Part shown: positions 19,028-28,935 of the stretch, piece by piece | How positions within the stretch are numbered: the stretch's first letter is position 1 | How the letters are laid out: each line of letters begins with the position of its first letter | Source of the DNA: Methylococcales bacterium | GTDB taxonomy: Bacteria; Pseudomonadota; Gammaproteobacteria; Methylococcales; Methylomonadaceae | Reading direction: 5' to 3' | Assembly: GCA_030949405.1 (NCBI GenBank) | Contig: JAUZSN010000002.1 | Coordinates: 744,001-808,000, forward strand | DNA length: 64,000 bases | Translations under genes and position numbers: made by a program | Notes under the pieces: model-generated | Told to the model about the DNA's origin: nothing | Seen by the model: only the letters and a program-made list of their open reading frames with translations | The model's database searches: none

Positions 19028-20731
19028 GGCTACCAACTTAAGACGGGACAAAATAAAGAACTAACTGCGATATTCTTGTATCATAGGTTAATGACTAAAA
19101 AAACAGAACAACACAGAAAATACGCGCAGCTAGTCACGCAATTATCGCTGAAATTACAACAACAGGCAAGCAAACTGTTCGTAACTTAGCTTCAATTGTT
19201 GGTCGCTCAAAAAGCAGTGTGCATCGTCATCGTCAAGCGCAAACAAAGCGAAATCGACATCCTGAATCATCATTATGGGAAACCGAGGCAGGTAGTTCTT
19301 GGCAAAGATTAATGGTGTTTTCCGCCTTGTATGTCTTTGGATTAAAGGCAGGCGTAGGTGCAGAGACTTTATCGCTGTTTTTTAAAATGATACGGATTGA
19401 CACCCATGTGGGCGTATCACCCGACGCACTGCGGACTCAAATCAATAAAATGGAAGTCTTATTGCCGCAGTTTCAGCAAGAATGCGAAAAAAGTGTGAAA
19501 AAACAAACACGTAAAGTTGTTGCTGGGCTGGATGAGACTTTTTTCGGCAACTTTATGATTTTAGTTTTAATGGACTTACGTTCTGGCTATCTTTTGTTGG
19601 AAGATATTAGTGATGATAGGTGCTACGATACTTGGTATAAAAAGGTTTCGCCACGATTAGAATCATTAGGCATTGAGGTTAATCATGCGATTAGTGATCG
19701 CGCTAAGGCGTTGATAAAAATGGCAGTGACGGGGTTTAAGTGCGAATCGGGGGCAGATATTTTTCATGCTCAACAAGATATGAGTCGCTGGTTAGGCGCG
19801 AAAATCGGCAGGCGTGCAGCAAGGGCTGAAAAACAGCGGCAAGCAGCGCAAACCGCAGAGTCTACTGTTTCTAAAACGGCAACGATGCAGAAAATTATTG
19901 GACTTAAAACAACACGGATAACGGCTGAAAAAGAGCTTGAAGAAGCCAAAAAAATACAAACAGATTATCACGAAAACTTACAAGGGATTGCGGATGAAGT
20001 TCATCCTTTTTCACTCAATGATAGTCGTAGAAACGATGCGGAACAGGTTGAGAAGTTGCTAGAGTTAAGAGCGCGAGCCTTTGAAAAAATAGCGGAAAAA
20101 CAAGGGATTAACGATCATAAAGGCGTGATGAAAAAGTTTCGTAATCAAATAAAACCGTTAGCGGTATCCATCAGTTTTTGGTGGCTTTGGGTACGCGAAA
20201 CCTTGCAAAATTTGGGGCTTGATGCGGATACCGAATATTGGTTGACCACAACATTATTACCCGTTGTTTATTGGCATCAGAAAATGGAACAAACTAAAAG
20301 CCGCAGGTCAAAGGAAAACTATCGAAAAGCTTGGGAAACCGCGTCTGATAAGCTCAAATCAGACCCATTTAGTGCAAAGTTATCAATCAGTGAAATGCAG
20401 CGATGGCTAACATTGGCGGAGCATATGGCAAGGCAGTTTCAACGCAGTTCATCTGCGGTGGAAGGGCGAAATGGCTGTTTATCGCAAATGTATCGCAATG
20501 GGCGAGGTTTGAATAAAAAGCGATTAAACGCGTTGACGGTCATTCATAACTACGGAATCAAACGTGAGGATGGCACAACCGCCGCCATGCGTTTATTTGA
20601 TACCGAGTTTCCAGACTTGTTTTCATGGCTACTGAATGAAATGGGCGAGTTACCGCTTCCTAGAAATAGTCGAAAGCGTGTGTTTTCTAACCCTTTGAAA
20701 TTGCTGGATGTCCCGTCTTAAATTGGTAGCC
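19028..20731 (+). mobile_element. 1.7-kb IS with DDE transposase, copy 1
   Basis: Terminal repeats of about 23 bp read GGCTACCAACTTAAGACGGG from each end with one or two mismatches. Copies 3 and two MITEs show 8-bp target duplications, which defines the family. This copy and copy 2 are in direct orientation and separated by only 6 bp; neither has matching 8-bp flanks, so the pair arose by rearrangement or a second event. I cannot place it in a named IS family with confidence. Confidence 0.8.
19091..20721 (+). CDS. DDE transposase of the 1.7-kb IS, copy 1
   Basis: The long frame (500 aa from a GTG at 19219) has candidate catalytic residues in G-L-D-E-T-F-F, S-D-R-A-K-A-L and V-E-G-R-N-G, a D-D-E triad, with a coiled-coil insertion between. 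The GTG start is doubtful: the frame continues upstream with a good helix-turn-helix (G-K-Q-T-V-R-N-L-A-S-I-V-G-R-S-K-S-S-V) and no ATG. An ATG at 19091 in another frame reads M-T-K-K into an A7 run; a -1 slip there fuses it to the HTH. The same arrangement occurs in all three copies. Otherwise intact. Confidence 0.75.
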
Positions 20732-20737
20732 GAATAG

Positions 20738-22441
20738 GGCTACCAACTTAAGACGGGACAAAATAAAGAACTAACTGCGATATTCTTGTATCATAGGTTA
20801 ATGACTAAAAAAACAGAACAACACAGAAAATACGCGCAGCTAGTCACGCAATTATCGCTGAAATTACAACAACAGGCAAGCAAACTGTTCGTAACTTAGC
20901 TTCAATTGTTGGTCGCTCAAAAAGCAGTGTGCATCGTCATCGTCAAGCGCAAACAAAGCGAAATCGACATCCTGAATCATCATTATGGGAAACCGAGGCA
21001 GGTAGTTCTTGGCAAAGATTAATGGTGTTTTCCGCCTTGTATGTCTTTGGATTAAAGACAGGCGTAGGTGCAGAGACTTTATCGCTGTTTTTTAAAATGA
21101 TACGGATTGACACCCATGTGGGCGTATCACCCGACGCACTGCGGACTCAAATCAATAAAATGGAAGTCTTATTGCCGCAGTTTCAGCAAGAATGCGAAAA
21201 AAGTGTGAAAAAACAAACACGTAAAGTTGTTGCTGGGCTGGATGAGACTTTTTTCGGCAACTTTATGATTTTAGTTTTAATGGACTTACGTTCTGGCTAT
21301 CTTTTGTTGGAAGATATTAGCGATGATAAGTGCTACGATACTTGGTATAAAAAGGTTTCGCCACGATTAGAATCATTAGGCATTGAGGTTAATCATGCGA
21401 TTAGTGATCGCGCTAAGGCGTTGATAAAAATGGCAGTGACGGGGTTTAAGTGCGAATCGGGGGCAGATATTTTTCATGCTCAACAAGATATGAGTCGCTG
21501 GTTAGGCGCGAAAATCGGCAGGCGTGCAGCAAGGGCTGAAAAACAGCGGCAAGCAGCGCAAACCGCAGAGTCTACTGTTTCTAAAACGGCAACGATGCAG
21601 AAAATTATTGGACTTAAAACAACACGGATAACGGCTGAAAAAGAGCTTGAAGAAGCCAAAAAAATACAAACAGATTATCACGAAAACTTACAAGGGATTG
21701 CGGATGAAGTTCATCCTTTTTCACTCAATGATAGTCGTAGAAACGATGCGGAACAGGTTGAGAAGTTGCTAGAGTTAAGAGCGCGAGACTTTGAAAAAAT
21801 AGCGGAAAAACAAGGGATTAACGATCATAAAGGCGTGATGAAAAAGTTTCGTAATCAAATAAAACCGTTAGCGGTATCCATCAGTTTTTGGTGGCTTTGG
21901 GTACGCGAAACCTTGCAAAATTTGGGGCTTGATGCGGATACCGAATATTGGTTGACCACAACATTATTACCCGTTGTTTATTGGCATCAGAAAATGGAAC
22001 AAACTAAAAGCCGCAGGTCAAAGGAAAACTATCGAAAAGCTTGGGAAACCGCGTCTGATAAGCTCAAATCAGACCCATTTAGTGCAAAGTTATCAATCAG
22101 TGAAATGCAGCGATGGCTAACATTGGCGGAGCATATGGCAAGGCAGTTTCAACGCAGTTCATCTGCGGTGGAAGGGCGAAATGGCTGTTTATCGCAAATG
22201 TATCGCAATGGGCGAGGTTTGAATAAAAAGCGATTAAACGCGTTGACGGTCATTCATAACTACGGAATCAAACGTGAGGATGGCACAACCGCCGCCATGC
22301 GTTTATTTGATACCGAGTTTCCAGACTTGTTTTCATGGCTACTGAATGAAATGGGCGAGTTACCGCTTCCTAGAAATAGTCGAAAGCGTGTGTTTTCTAA
22401 CCCTTTGAAATTGCTGGATGTCCCGTCTTAAATTGGTAGCC
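20738..22441 (+). mobile_element. 1.7-kb IS with DDE transposase, copy 2
   Basis: Nearly identical to copy 1, including both terminal repeats. The 6 bp between the copies (GAATAG) reappears inverted just past the right end (CTATTC), a hint of an inversion or one-ended event. Confidence 0.8.
20801..22431 (+). CDS. DDE transposase of the 1.7-kb IS, copy 2
   Basis: Same architecture as copy 1: ATG at 20801, A7 run, then the HTH-DDE frame whose ATG/GTG-initiated part is 20929-22431 (500 aa). It differs from copy 1 at few residues, such as A to T near residue 44, R to K in I-S-D-D-K-C and A to D in A-R-D-F-E-K. Both copies look potentially functional, so this element may still move. Confidence 0.75.
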
Positions 22442-22610
22442 TATTCTTTCCATGCCTCATAGTTTTTAGCGTGATTACGAAGGGATATAGTGAGATAAGT
22501 GAAATGCAATCTATAGAAGCAAATCAAATAATAGATTTTGTCTGTTATCTTGTAATTGCAACTAGTTCTATTTTGTATATCTATCGTCTACACGAATCAA
22601 GCATACAAAA

Positions 22611-22682
22611 TATAACAAATCGCTGCACCGGACTAATTACTCGCTGGCGCTCGTAATTAGCCGGTGAGCTCAAGCGTTCTCG
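22611..22682 (+). other. attC-like integron recombination site
   Basis: TATAACAAATCGCTGCACC opens the site and CTCAAGCGTT closes it, matching the typical outer boxes of attC sites (AACAA...CTCAAGCGTT). Between them CACCGG-A-CTAATTAC pairs with GTAATTAG-CCGGTG, leaving one unpaired A, as the extrahelical base of attC hairpins does. The last bases (GTTCTCG) depart from the usual GTTRRRY. No integrase gene is present in the window. Confidence 0.5.
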
Positions 22683-22835
22683 GCGACTGAGCCGCCGAGA
22701 ACGCGGTGCTGACTTCGTCAAGCACCTTGTTCTGTCGCCTTGCACCAGAACAAGCTACTAGACCCGTCACCCCATAATATGAAAACCTTGCTACACAAGC
22801 TCCACATATCACAGGCTGCGGGTCAGCACCGCGTT
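22676..22835 (+). other. Tandem stem-loops, second attC-like structure
   Basis: Three perfect or near-perfect hairpins follow each other: GTTCTCGGCG/CGCCGAGAAC (22676-22702), GGTGCT/AGCACC (22705-22726) and TTGTTCTG/CAGAACAA (22727-22753). In addition the 14-bp AACGCGGTGCTGAC at 22700 is perfectly inverted at 22822-22835, just before GTTAGCTGCC. The outer pairing resembles a larger attC site of about 135 bp. The 465 bp from 22442 to 22906 has no convincing gene; a 61-codon frame at 22471 is doubtful. Confidence 0.45.
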
Positions 22836-22866
22836 AGCTGCCTCAAAATATAGTGCATCTCAACTA

Positions 22867-22895
22867 TTGACATCCCTCAATAAAATGAATACTAT
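22867..22895 (+). promoter_or_regulatory. Promoter of the methyltransferase gene
   Basis: A perfect TTGACA (22867-22872) and TACTAT (22890-22895) are separated by 17 bp, 26 bp before the ATG. GAGGAG follows as ribosome-binding site. Confidence 0.65.
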
Positions 22896-22921
22896 AAGTA
22901 GCATTATTGAGGAGAGTATTA

Positions 22922-24628
22922 ATGCAAGTAGTTGAGCGGTATAACCATGTAGAATCAAGAAAACAAGAAGGTGCGCACTACACGCCAGCTGTTTTTTCCG
23001 ACTTTATATCTGAAAATATTATTTTTAATGCGAGCCTCAAAAAATCTATAAGGATAGTTGATCCAGCAGTTGGGGATGGCGAATTACTTATAAGTTTGAT
23101 AAAAGCTTTAAAAAACCAATCCTTCAATGATATTGATGTTTACGGCTTTGATACAAATCCTGAGTCAATTGTAATCACTAGAAATAGATTAAAAACACTA
23201 TACCCAGACATTACACCAATATTACAAAATAAAGACTTTTTGCAAGTTTGTATAGAAAAAGGCAATCTATCTGATTCACAGGATTTATTTTATTCAAGTG
23301 ATATACCAAATTTTGACTTGTTAATAGCGAATCCTCCATATATACGGACACAAGTTTTAGGTGCAGAGCAAGCACAGCTATTAAGTAAAAACTTTGGTTT
23401 AAAAGGACGTGTCGATATTTATCAAGCATTTTTGGTTGCAATGAAATCAGTCTTAAAACCAGATGGTGTTGCTGGTGTGATTGTGTCTAATCGCTTTCTA
23501 ACAACTAAAGGGGCAGGGAAATTCAGGGAAATAATTCATAATCAATATTCAATTAAAGGAATATGGGATTTTGGTGACACCAAAGTTTTTGAAGCGGCTG
23601 TTTTACCAGCAGTGATGATTCTTACACCCCAAAATAAAAATAGAAATTCCAATATCCCTTTTTCGTCTATCTACATGGTAGATAGTGAAAATCATGAAGG
23701 AGACATTCCTTTTGTTGAAAGCCAAATTCAAGCCCTAAAACATGATGGTGTTGTTTCTTCTAAACAAGGAAATTATTACGTTAAAAATGGATATTTAACA
23801 TTTGATTCAAGTCCATCTGATTTGTGGAGGCTTCAAAATTCGACATCTGAAAAATGGCTTGATATGGTTGAGTCTAAGACTTGGTGCTTATTTAAAGATA
23901 TAGGAAAAGTTCGAGTTGGCATAAAAACAACAGCTGACAATGTTTTTATTCGATCAGATTGGCAAAACGAAGTTGGCTATGAGCCTGAGTTATTGCGACC
24001 ATTAACAACTCACCATGTTGCTAGCAGATTCAAGTGTAATGAAAACGCAAAAAAGGCAATTCTTTATACCCATACCATGGTAGATGGGAAAAGAGAGACT
24101 TTTAAAATTAATCAGTTCCCACTTTCTAAACGCTATCTTGAAAAAAACAAAGAGCAACTTAGTAATCGGAAGTATGTGATTAAAGCAAATAGAAGCTGGT
24201 TTGAAATATGGGTTCCACAAAACCCATCATTTTGGAAGCAGGAAAAAGTAATCTTTCGTGACATTAGCGAACGCCCAACATTCTGGTTAGATAAAGAAGG
24301 AACTGTTGTAAATGGAGATTGTTATTGGTTGTTACGCGATAATAAAGAAATGCCTGATGATATTTTGTGGCTAATATTGGCTATAGCCAATTCAGGTTTT
24401 ATAGAGAAATTTTATGATATAAAATTTCAGAATAAACTGTACTCAAACAGACGGAGATTTATTACTCAGTATGTTGAACAATTCCCTGTACCAAATCCAG
24501 ATCATATAGAATCCAAGGCATTAATTGCTTTAGCTAAAAAATGCTACAAAGAAACGGATGCTAAAAAACAAATTATTATCGAAAATGAAATTGATGAAAT
24601 AGTTTGGTTAGTTTTTAATGTTGCATAA
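22922..24628 (+). CDS. Type II N6-adenine DNA methyltransferase (Eco57I/TaqI type)
   Basis: The protein (568 aa from the ATG at 22922, preceded by GAGGAG) methylates adenine in a recognition sequence I cannot predict. Motif I for S-adenosylmethionine is V-D-P-A-V-G-D-G-E (about residue 45) and the catalytic motif IV is N-P-P-Y near residue 137. The C-terminal half resembles the target-recognition domain of TaqI-like enzymes. It converges on the endonuclease gene with 10 bp between stops and is the only intact part of the restriction-modification system, so it now acts as an orphan methyltransferase if the endonuclease is dead. Confidence 0.9.
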   Translation: MQVVERYNHVESRKQEGAHYTPAVFSDFISENIIFNASLKKSIRIVDPAVGDGELLISLIKALKNQSFNDIDVYGFDTNPESIVITRNRLKTLYPDITPILQNKDFLQVCIEKGNLSDSQDLFYSSDIPNFDLLIANPPYIRTQVLGAEQAQLLSKNFGLKGRVDIYQAFLVAMKSVLKPDGVAGVIVSNRFLTTKGAGKFREIIHNQYSIKGIWDFGDTKVFEAAVLPAVMILTPQNKNRNSNIPFSSIYMVDSENHEGDIPFVESQIQALKHDGVVSSKQGNYYVKNGYLTFDSSPSDLWRLQNSTSEKWLDMVESKTWCLFKDIGKVRVGIKTTADNVFIRSDWQNEVGYEPELLRPLTTHHVASRFKCNENAKKAILYTHTMVDGKRETFKINQFPLSKRYLEKNKEQLSNRKYVIKANRSWFEIWVPQNPSFWKQEKVIFRDISERPTFWLDKEGTVVNGDCYWLLRDNKEMPDDILWLILAIANSGFIEKFYDIKFQNKLYSNRRRFITQYVEQFPVPNPDHIESKALIALAKKCYKETDAKKQIIIENEIDEIVWLVFNVA

Positions 24629-24638
24629 TAAACAACAG

Positions 24639-24871
24639 TTATGGGTTAAAGACAGATTGCCCTTGAATAACTTCAAAAAACCCCATTGGTATTGACCGCT
24701 GACATTTATAACTTTCTTCTGCTACATAGGTAAAATGCAAGCCAAGCTTACTTCCCTGACATAATATAGCTCCTTCAACTATGTTGGTTTTTGGGTTGGA
24801 AAGAGCAATAAAGTAACGCATATTTCTAGTTGTAAAACCTCTACAGTCTGGAACTTTAAGTTCAAATTCTG
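24639..24871 (-). pseudogene. Restriction endonuclease gene, 3' fragment beyond IS
   Basis: The frame reads in from the IS border and ends at 24639, encoding about 77 residues. Removing the IS and one copy of the 8-bp duplication joins it in frame (G-K-F-S-P-E-F then E-L-K-V-P-D-C) to the 5' fragment, giving about 366 aa in total. Confidence 0.75.
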
Positions 24872-26573
24872 GGCTACCAATTTAAGACGGGACATCCAGC
24901 AATTTCAAAGGGTTAGAAAACACACGCTTTCGACTATTTCTAGGAAGCGGTAACTCGCCCATTTCATTCAGTAGCCATGAAAACAAGTCTGGAAACTCGG
25001 TATCAAATAAACGCATGGCGGCGGTTGTGCCATCCTCACGTTTGATTCCGTAGTTATGAATGACCGTCAACGCGTTTAATCGCTTTTTATTCAAACCTCG
25101 CCCATTGCGATACATTTGCGATAAACAGCCATTTCGCCCTTCCACCGCAGATGAACTGCGTTGAAACTGCCTTGCCATATGCTCCGCCAATGTTAGCCAT
25201 CGCTGCATTTCACTGATTGATAACTTTGCACTAAATGGGTCTGATTTGAGCTTATCAGACGCGGTTTCCCAAGCTTTTCGATAGTTTTCCTTTGACCTGC
25301 GGCTTTTAGTTTGTTCCATTTTCTGATTCCAATAAACAACGGGTAATAATGTTGTGGTCAACCAATATTCGGTATCCGCATCAAGCCCCAAATTTTGCAA
25401 GGTTTCGCGTACCCAAAGCCACCAAAAACTGATGGATACCGCTAACGGTTTTATTTGATTACGAAACTTTTTCATCACGCCTTTATGATCGTTAATCCCT
25501 TGTTTTTCCGCTATTTTTTCAAAGGCTCGCGCTCTTAACTCTAGCAACTTCTCAACCTGTTCCGCATCGTTTCTACGACTATCATTGAGTGAAAAAGGAT
25601 GAACTTCATCCGCAATCCCTTGTAAGTTTTCGTGATAATCTGTTTGTATTTTTTGGCTTCTTCAAGCTCTTTTTCAGCCGTTATCCGTGTTGTTTTAAGT
25701 CCAATAATTTTCTGCATCGTTGCCGTTTTAGAAACAGTAGACTCTGCGGTTTGCGCTGCTTGCCGCTGTTTTTCAGCCCTTGCTGCACGCCTGCCGATTT
25801 TCGCGCCTAACCAGCGACTCATATCTTGTTGAGCATGAAAAATATCTGCCCCCGATTCGCACTTAAACCCCGTCACTGCCATTTTTATCAACGCCTTAGC
25901 GCGATCACTAATCGCATGATTAACCTCAATGCCTAATGATTCTAATCGTGGCGAAACCTTTTATACCAAGTATCGTAGCACCTATCATCGCTAATATCTT
26001 CCAACAAAAGATAGCCAGAACGTAAGTCCATTAAAACTAAAATCATAAAGTTGCCGAAAAAAGTCTCATCCAGCCCAGCAACAACTTTACGTGTTTGTTT
26101 TTTCACACTTTTTTCGCATTCTTGCTGAAACTGCGGCAATAAGACTTCCATTTTATTGATTTGAGTCCGCAGTGCGTCGGGTGATACGCCCACATGGGTG
26201 TCAATCCGTATCATTTTAAAAAACAGCGATAAAGTCTCTGCACCTACGCCTGCCTTTAATCCAAAGACATACAAGGCGGAAAACACCATTAATCTTTGCC
26301 AAGAACTACCTGCCTCGGTTTCCCATAATGATGATTCAGGATGTCGATTTCGCTTTGTTTGCGCTTGACGATGACGATGCACACTGCTTTTTGAGCGACC
26401 AACAATTGAAGCTAAGTTACGAACAGTTTGCTTGCCTGTTGTTGTAATTTCAGCGATAATTGCGTGACTAGCTGCGCGTATTTTCTGTGTTGTTCTGTTT
26501 TTTTAGTCATTAACCTATGATACAAGAATATCGCAGTTAGTTCTTTATTTTGTCCCGTCTTAAGTTGGTAGCC
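24872..26573 (-). mobile_element. 1.7-kb IS, copy 3, inserted in the endonuclease gene
   Basis: The ends GGCTACCAATTTAAGACGGG and its inverted partner are flanked by a perfect 8-bp duplication AAATTCTG (24864-24871 and 26574-26581). This is the clean insertion that defines the element's borders and duplication length. Confidence 0.9.
24882..26510 (-). pseudogene. DDE transposase of the 1.7-kb IS, copy 3, two frameshifts
   Basis: Compared with copies 1 and 2 one A is missing near 25965 (A4 for A5 after T-G-G-T-A-T) and one A near 25650 (A6 for A7), giving three fragments (26382-25942, 25891-25541, 25547-24882). The A7 run after M-T-K is retained. Without functional copies elsewhere it could not move. 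Confidence 0.75.
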
Positions 26574-26581
26574 AAATTCTG

Positions 26582-27449
26582 GACTGAATTTACCCAAATC
26601 AACCGTTGGTGAGTCTTGAATTTTAACCTCCAAAGCTTGATTGCGAAGATCAGGATAACCACCAGCAAGTAACTCATCATCCCTAATACTATAGCCAAGT
26701 GCATCGGCAAATATTTCTTCAAGCATTTGACCTCTATTTTTAGTTGCTGCTGGCGCAATATTTCTACCAATTATTTTGTCTATGACAATATCCTTAATAA
26801 TTGAAAGTGGTAGCAATGATTCAGAAGTTGGTTGGTCGTGAATGCTAAAACGTGATAGGTTTTTTAAATTAAGTTCATGCCCAATAGCATCATCATAAAA
26901 TAATATTGAACTTGGCTCTTCTAACACGAACTGTCGCAATGTTGAGGAAATAATCAGCTGATTTTTTATTGTAGGTTTACCAAATGCACCAAATTTATTT
27001 ACAATGTATTCAGGTGTTAGTACTGCAATAGCAGAAATAATGTGATTCTCTGGGTCAACTTTTACCAAAATAAATCTAACTTCGCCAGACTGAAGAGTTT
27101 CACCATTTGAATATTGGATTTGAACAGATTCAGATGACGGGTTTCTATTCCAAACTTGAAGATTATACGATTTGCCAGTTGTTACGATATATGTGTCGAC
27201 ATATTCTAAAAGGATTTTAGGAACACCTTTTGGCGGAATCACATCATAAATATTGTTATTTGCAGTTTCTGGTGGATTAGAATTGATTAATTTATCAGCT
27301 ATCAATTTGCGAATATTTGAACCATCTGTTCTGGATTTTCCTGTTAGAACAAATTTTGCATTTATCAATGGTTCAAGTTTTATTGCTAAATTTTGTAGAG
27401 AGGTTAAAAGACTCTTGTTACTTGGTGGTATTTTCAATCTTGCATCCAT
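26582..27449 (-). pseudogene. Type II restriction endonuclease, 5' part, interrupted by IS
   Basis: The fragment encodes about 289 residues from an ATG at 27449; an upstream GTG at 27458 overlaps the controller gene stop by 4 bp and is also possible. Near residue 265 it has G-G-Y-P-D-L-R-N-Q-A-L-E-V-K, a PD-(D/E)xK nuclease motif. Partnered by the methyltransferase and controller, it is the nuclease of the system. The IS cuts it about 15 residues after the catalytic site, removing the last ~77 residues, so activity is probably lost. The recognition sequence is unknown. Confidence 0.75.
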
Positions 27450-27454
27450 ATTAA

Positions 27455-27685
27455 TCACTTCGCTTTATCGGTTAATAAAGTAGGTACATCCACATTTAAA
27501 GCCAAAGCCAAAACTTCTAATGAGCTTAATGTTACATTCCGTTCACCACGTTCAACCGCCCCAACATAAGTACGATGAAGTCCACATTTATCGGCAAGCT
27601 CTTCTTGTGATAAATTCATATCACTGCGAAGCTTTTTGATGTTATTGGATAATGTTTTTGTTAAAATTTGGCTTGGTTTTCTCAT
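27455..27685 (-). CDS. Controller (C) protein of the restriction-modification system
   Basis: The 76-aa product is almost entirely an Xre-type helix-turn-helix (N-I-K-K-L-R-S-D-M-N-L-S-Q-E-E-L-A-D-K-C-G), the size and fold of C proteins that delay endonuclease expression after the system enters a new host. It sits directly upstream of, and overlapping, the endonuclease gene, the classic C-R operon. A -10-like TATTAT lies only about 8 bp before the ATG, suggesting a leaderless transcript as reported for several C genes. Confidence 0.8.
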   Translation of the reverse strand: MRKPSQILTKTLSNNIKKLRSDMNLSQEELADKCGLHRTYVGAVERGERNVTLSSLEVLALALNVDVPTLLTDKAK

Positions 27686-27689
27686 GCGA

Positions 27690-27727
27690 GTATAATAAGT
27701 ATTTTGATGCTTATAAGTCTACAGACT
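27690..27727 (-). promoter_or_regulatory. Promoter and putative C-box of the controller gene
   Basis: AGTCTACAGACT (27716-27727) is a perfect 5+2+5 palindrome, followed toward the gene by two ACTTAT half-like motifs and TATTAT. The layout fits operator binding by the C protein; the exact box is inferred. Confidence 0.45.
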
Positions 27728-27754
27728 ATGAGTAGCAAAAAAGCAGCTAATCGG

Positions 27755-28400
27755 GTAGCCAAGGGTATCTCACCCTCAGCCCCCACACCACCCTGCGTGC
27801 GGATCCGCACAGGGCGGTTCATTAACCCAGTGTTACTAACACTTAATCCAGCTATTACTTACATAGAATAGCCCTTGTCGTTTAGACAAGTTTTCATCAA
27901 AGGTTGGGGTTATGTTTTCACGCTGACGATGACCTTTTCCTGTCGGAAAATAGGGCTTCTTCAAGTTAAACATTCCTCTTACCTTTTGGTTAATGTTCAG
28001 CCCTTCACCGTGTCCCAACCATTACGATGGGCGTTTGATTACTATGGCTTCTGCTGACTTCTGCTTAAACAATCAATCCATTACTGAATTGACCGCCGTC
28101 GATTTTCCATCACATTCGCTCTCTTTGGTTGATGGATTCCAAAAAGCCAAGACATTTTCTAACCCTGCGCCTTTTACAGGTTTCTTATCGACTGCCTGTT
28201 AAGCAGACCTCCCCAGATAAGAACATGAACTGTCACGCCACAACCTCATCATTTACGTTATCTCACAAACCTTGGGTTTCGTTGTCTTGTGCCAACTCAC
28301 CTCAGAGACTACGCCTAATATGATATTTCTGTTCGTAGGCTTGTCGTTTTGCACTTAGGTTTCCTTCTCACAACACTTCCAGCAACTCCCGCCCCAGGTA
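27755..28400 (-). other. ORF-less group II intron remnant
   Basis: Read on the minus strand the segment contains phrases familiar from domain I of bacterial group II introns (AAGTCAGCAGAAGCCATAGT) and ends in a 34-nt domain-V-like hairpin at 27787-27820 (ACCGCCCTGTGCGG pairing with CCGCACGCAGGGTGGT). The reverse transcriptase gene expected between them is missing. Several short open frames on both strands here are RNA structure, not genes. Borders are approximate. Confidence 0.45.
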
Positions 28401-28536
28401 TTATTTTTTTATTTTAAAATGAGTACAAAATTTTATGAATAAGTCACCCTTCGGCAAGATAAACCGACTAAATTTACTAGGTAAACTATTTTATATTAAT
28501 ACGCAAGAAGAAGAAATTATATAACCTTTAATTATT

Positions 28537-28878
28537 TTATGAGCTATCAAAACCCTCTTTTATATCAATATTAGGTTCTAATATATACGGCTTATGTTTA
28601 TTTATAATTGATAAATAAAAAATTTCCCAATCTGGAATAAAATAAGACAGGAATAAAGCTGTCATTTTATGCCATAAATAAGTTTTTGTTCTAAATTTTT
28701 TTCTAGCGTTTTGAAATAATTCACAACATTCTTCTTGTACTTGATCAATTAGAAAAGCTAACATCATTAGCATTGAAAATACTGTTGCTAAATGAATTTT
28801 TCCATGACCATAATTATGTTCAAAGTTATAACCTTTATTCTTCAGCGTATTATGGAATGCGGATTTAATAAAACCCAA
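28537..28878 (-). pseudogene. C-terminal fragment of an IS4-like transposase
   Basis: The 113 residues include N-Y-G-H-G-K-I-H-L-A-T-V-F and M-L-A-F-L-I-D-Q, which resemble the end of DDE transposases of the IS4 group. The N-terminal catalytic part is absent, so this is debris. No ends or target duplications were recognised. Confidence 0.45.
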
Positions 28879-28935
28879 AAATTAATAAATTATATTAGTT
28901 GGTAACAAGCTTTGAATCAAGTATGCTCTATTGTT

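Noticed and set aside
22471-22656. A 61-codon frame as a cassette-encoded gene
   Set aside because: The last third lies inside the attC-like hairpin, the start lacks a ribosome-binding site and the sequence has no recognisable motif.
25589-25832. Two plus-strand frames rich in Cys and Phe
   Set aside because: They are antisense shadows of the IS transposase and occur equally over copies 1 and 2.
27668-28323. Several overlapping short open frames on both strands
   Set aside because: They lie in a group II intron-like RNA segment ending in a domain V hairpin, lack ribosome-binding sites and have no protein-like conservation that I recognise.
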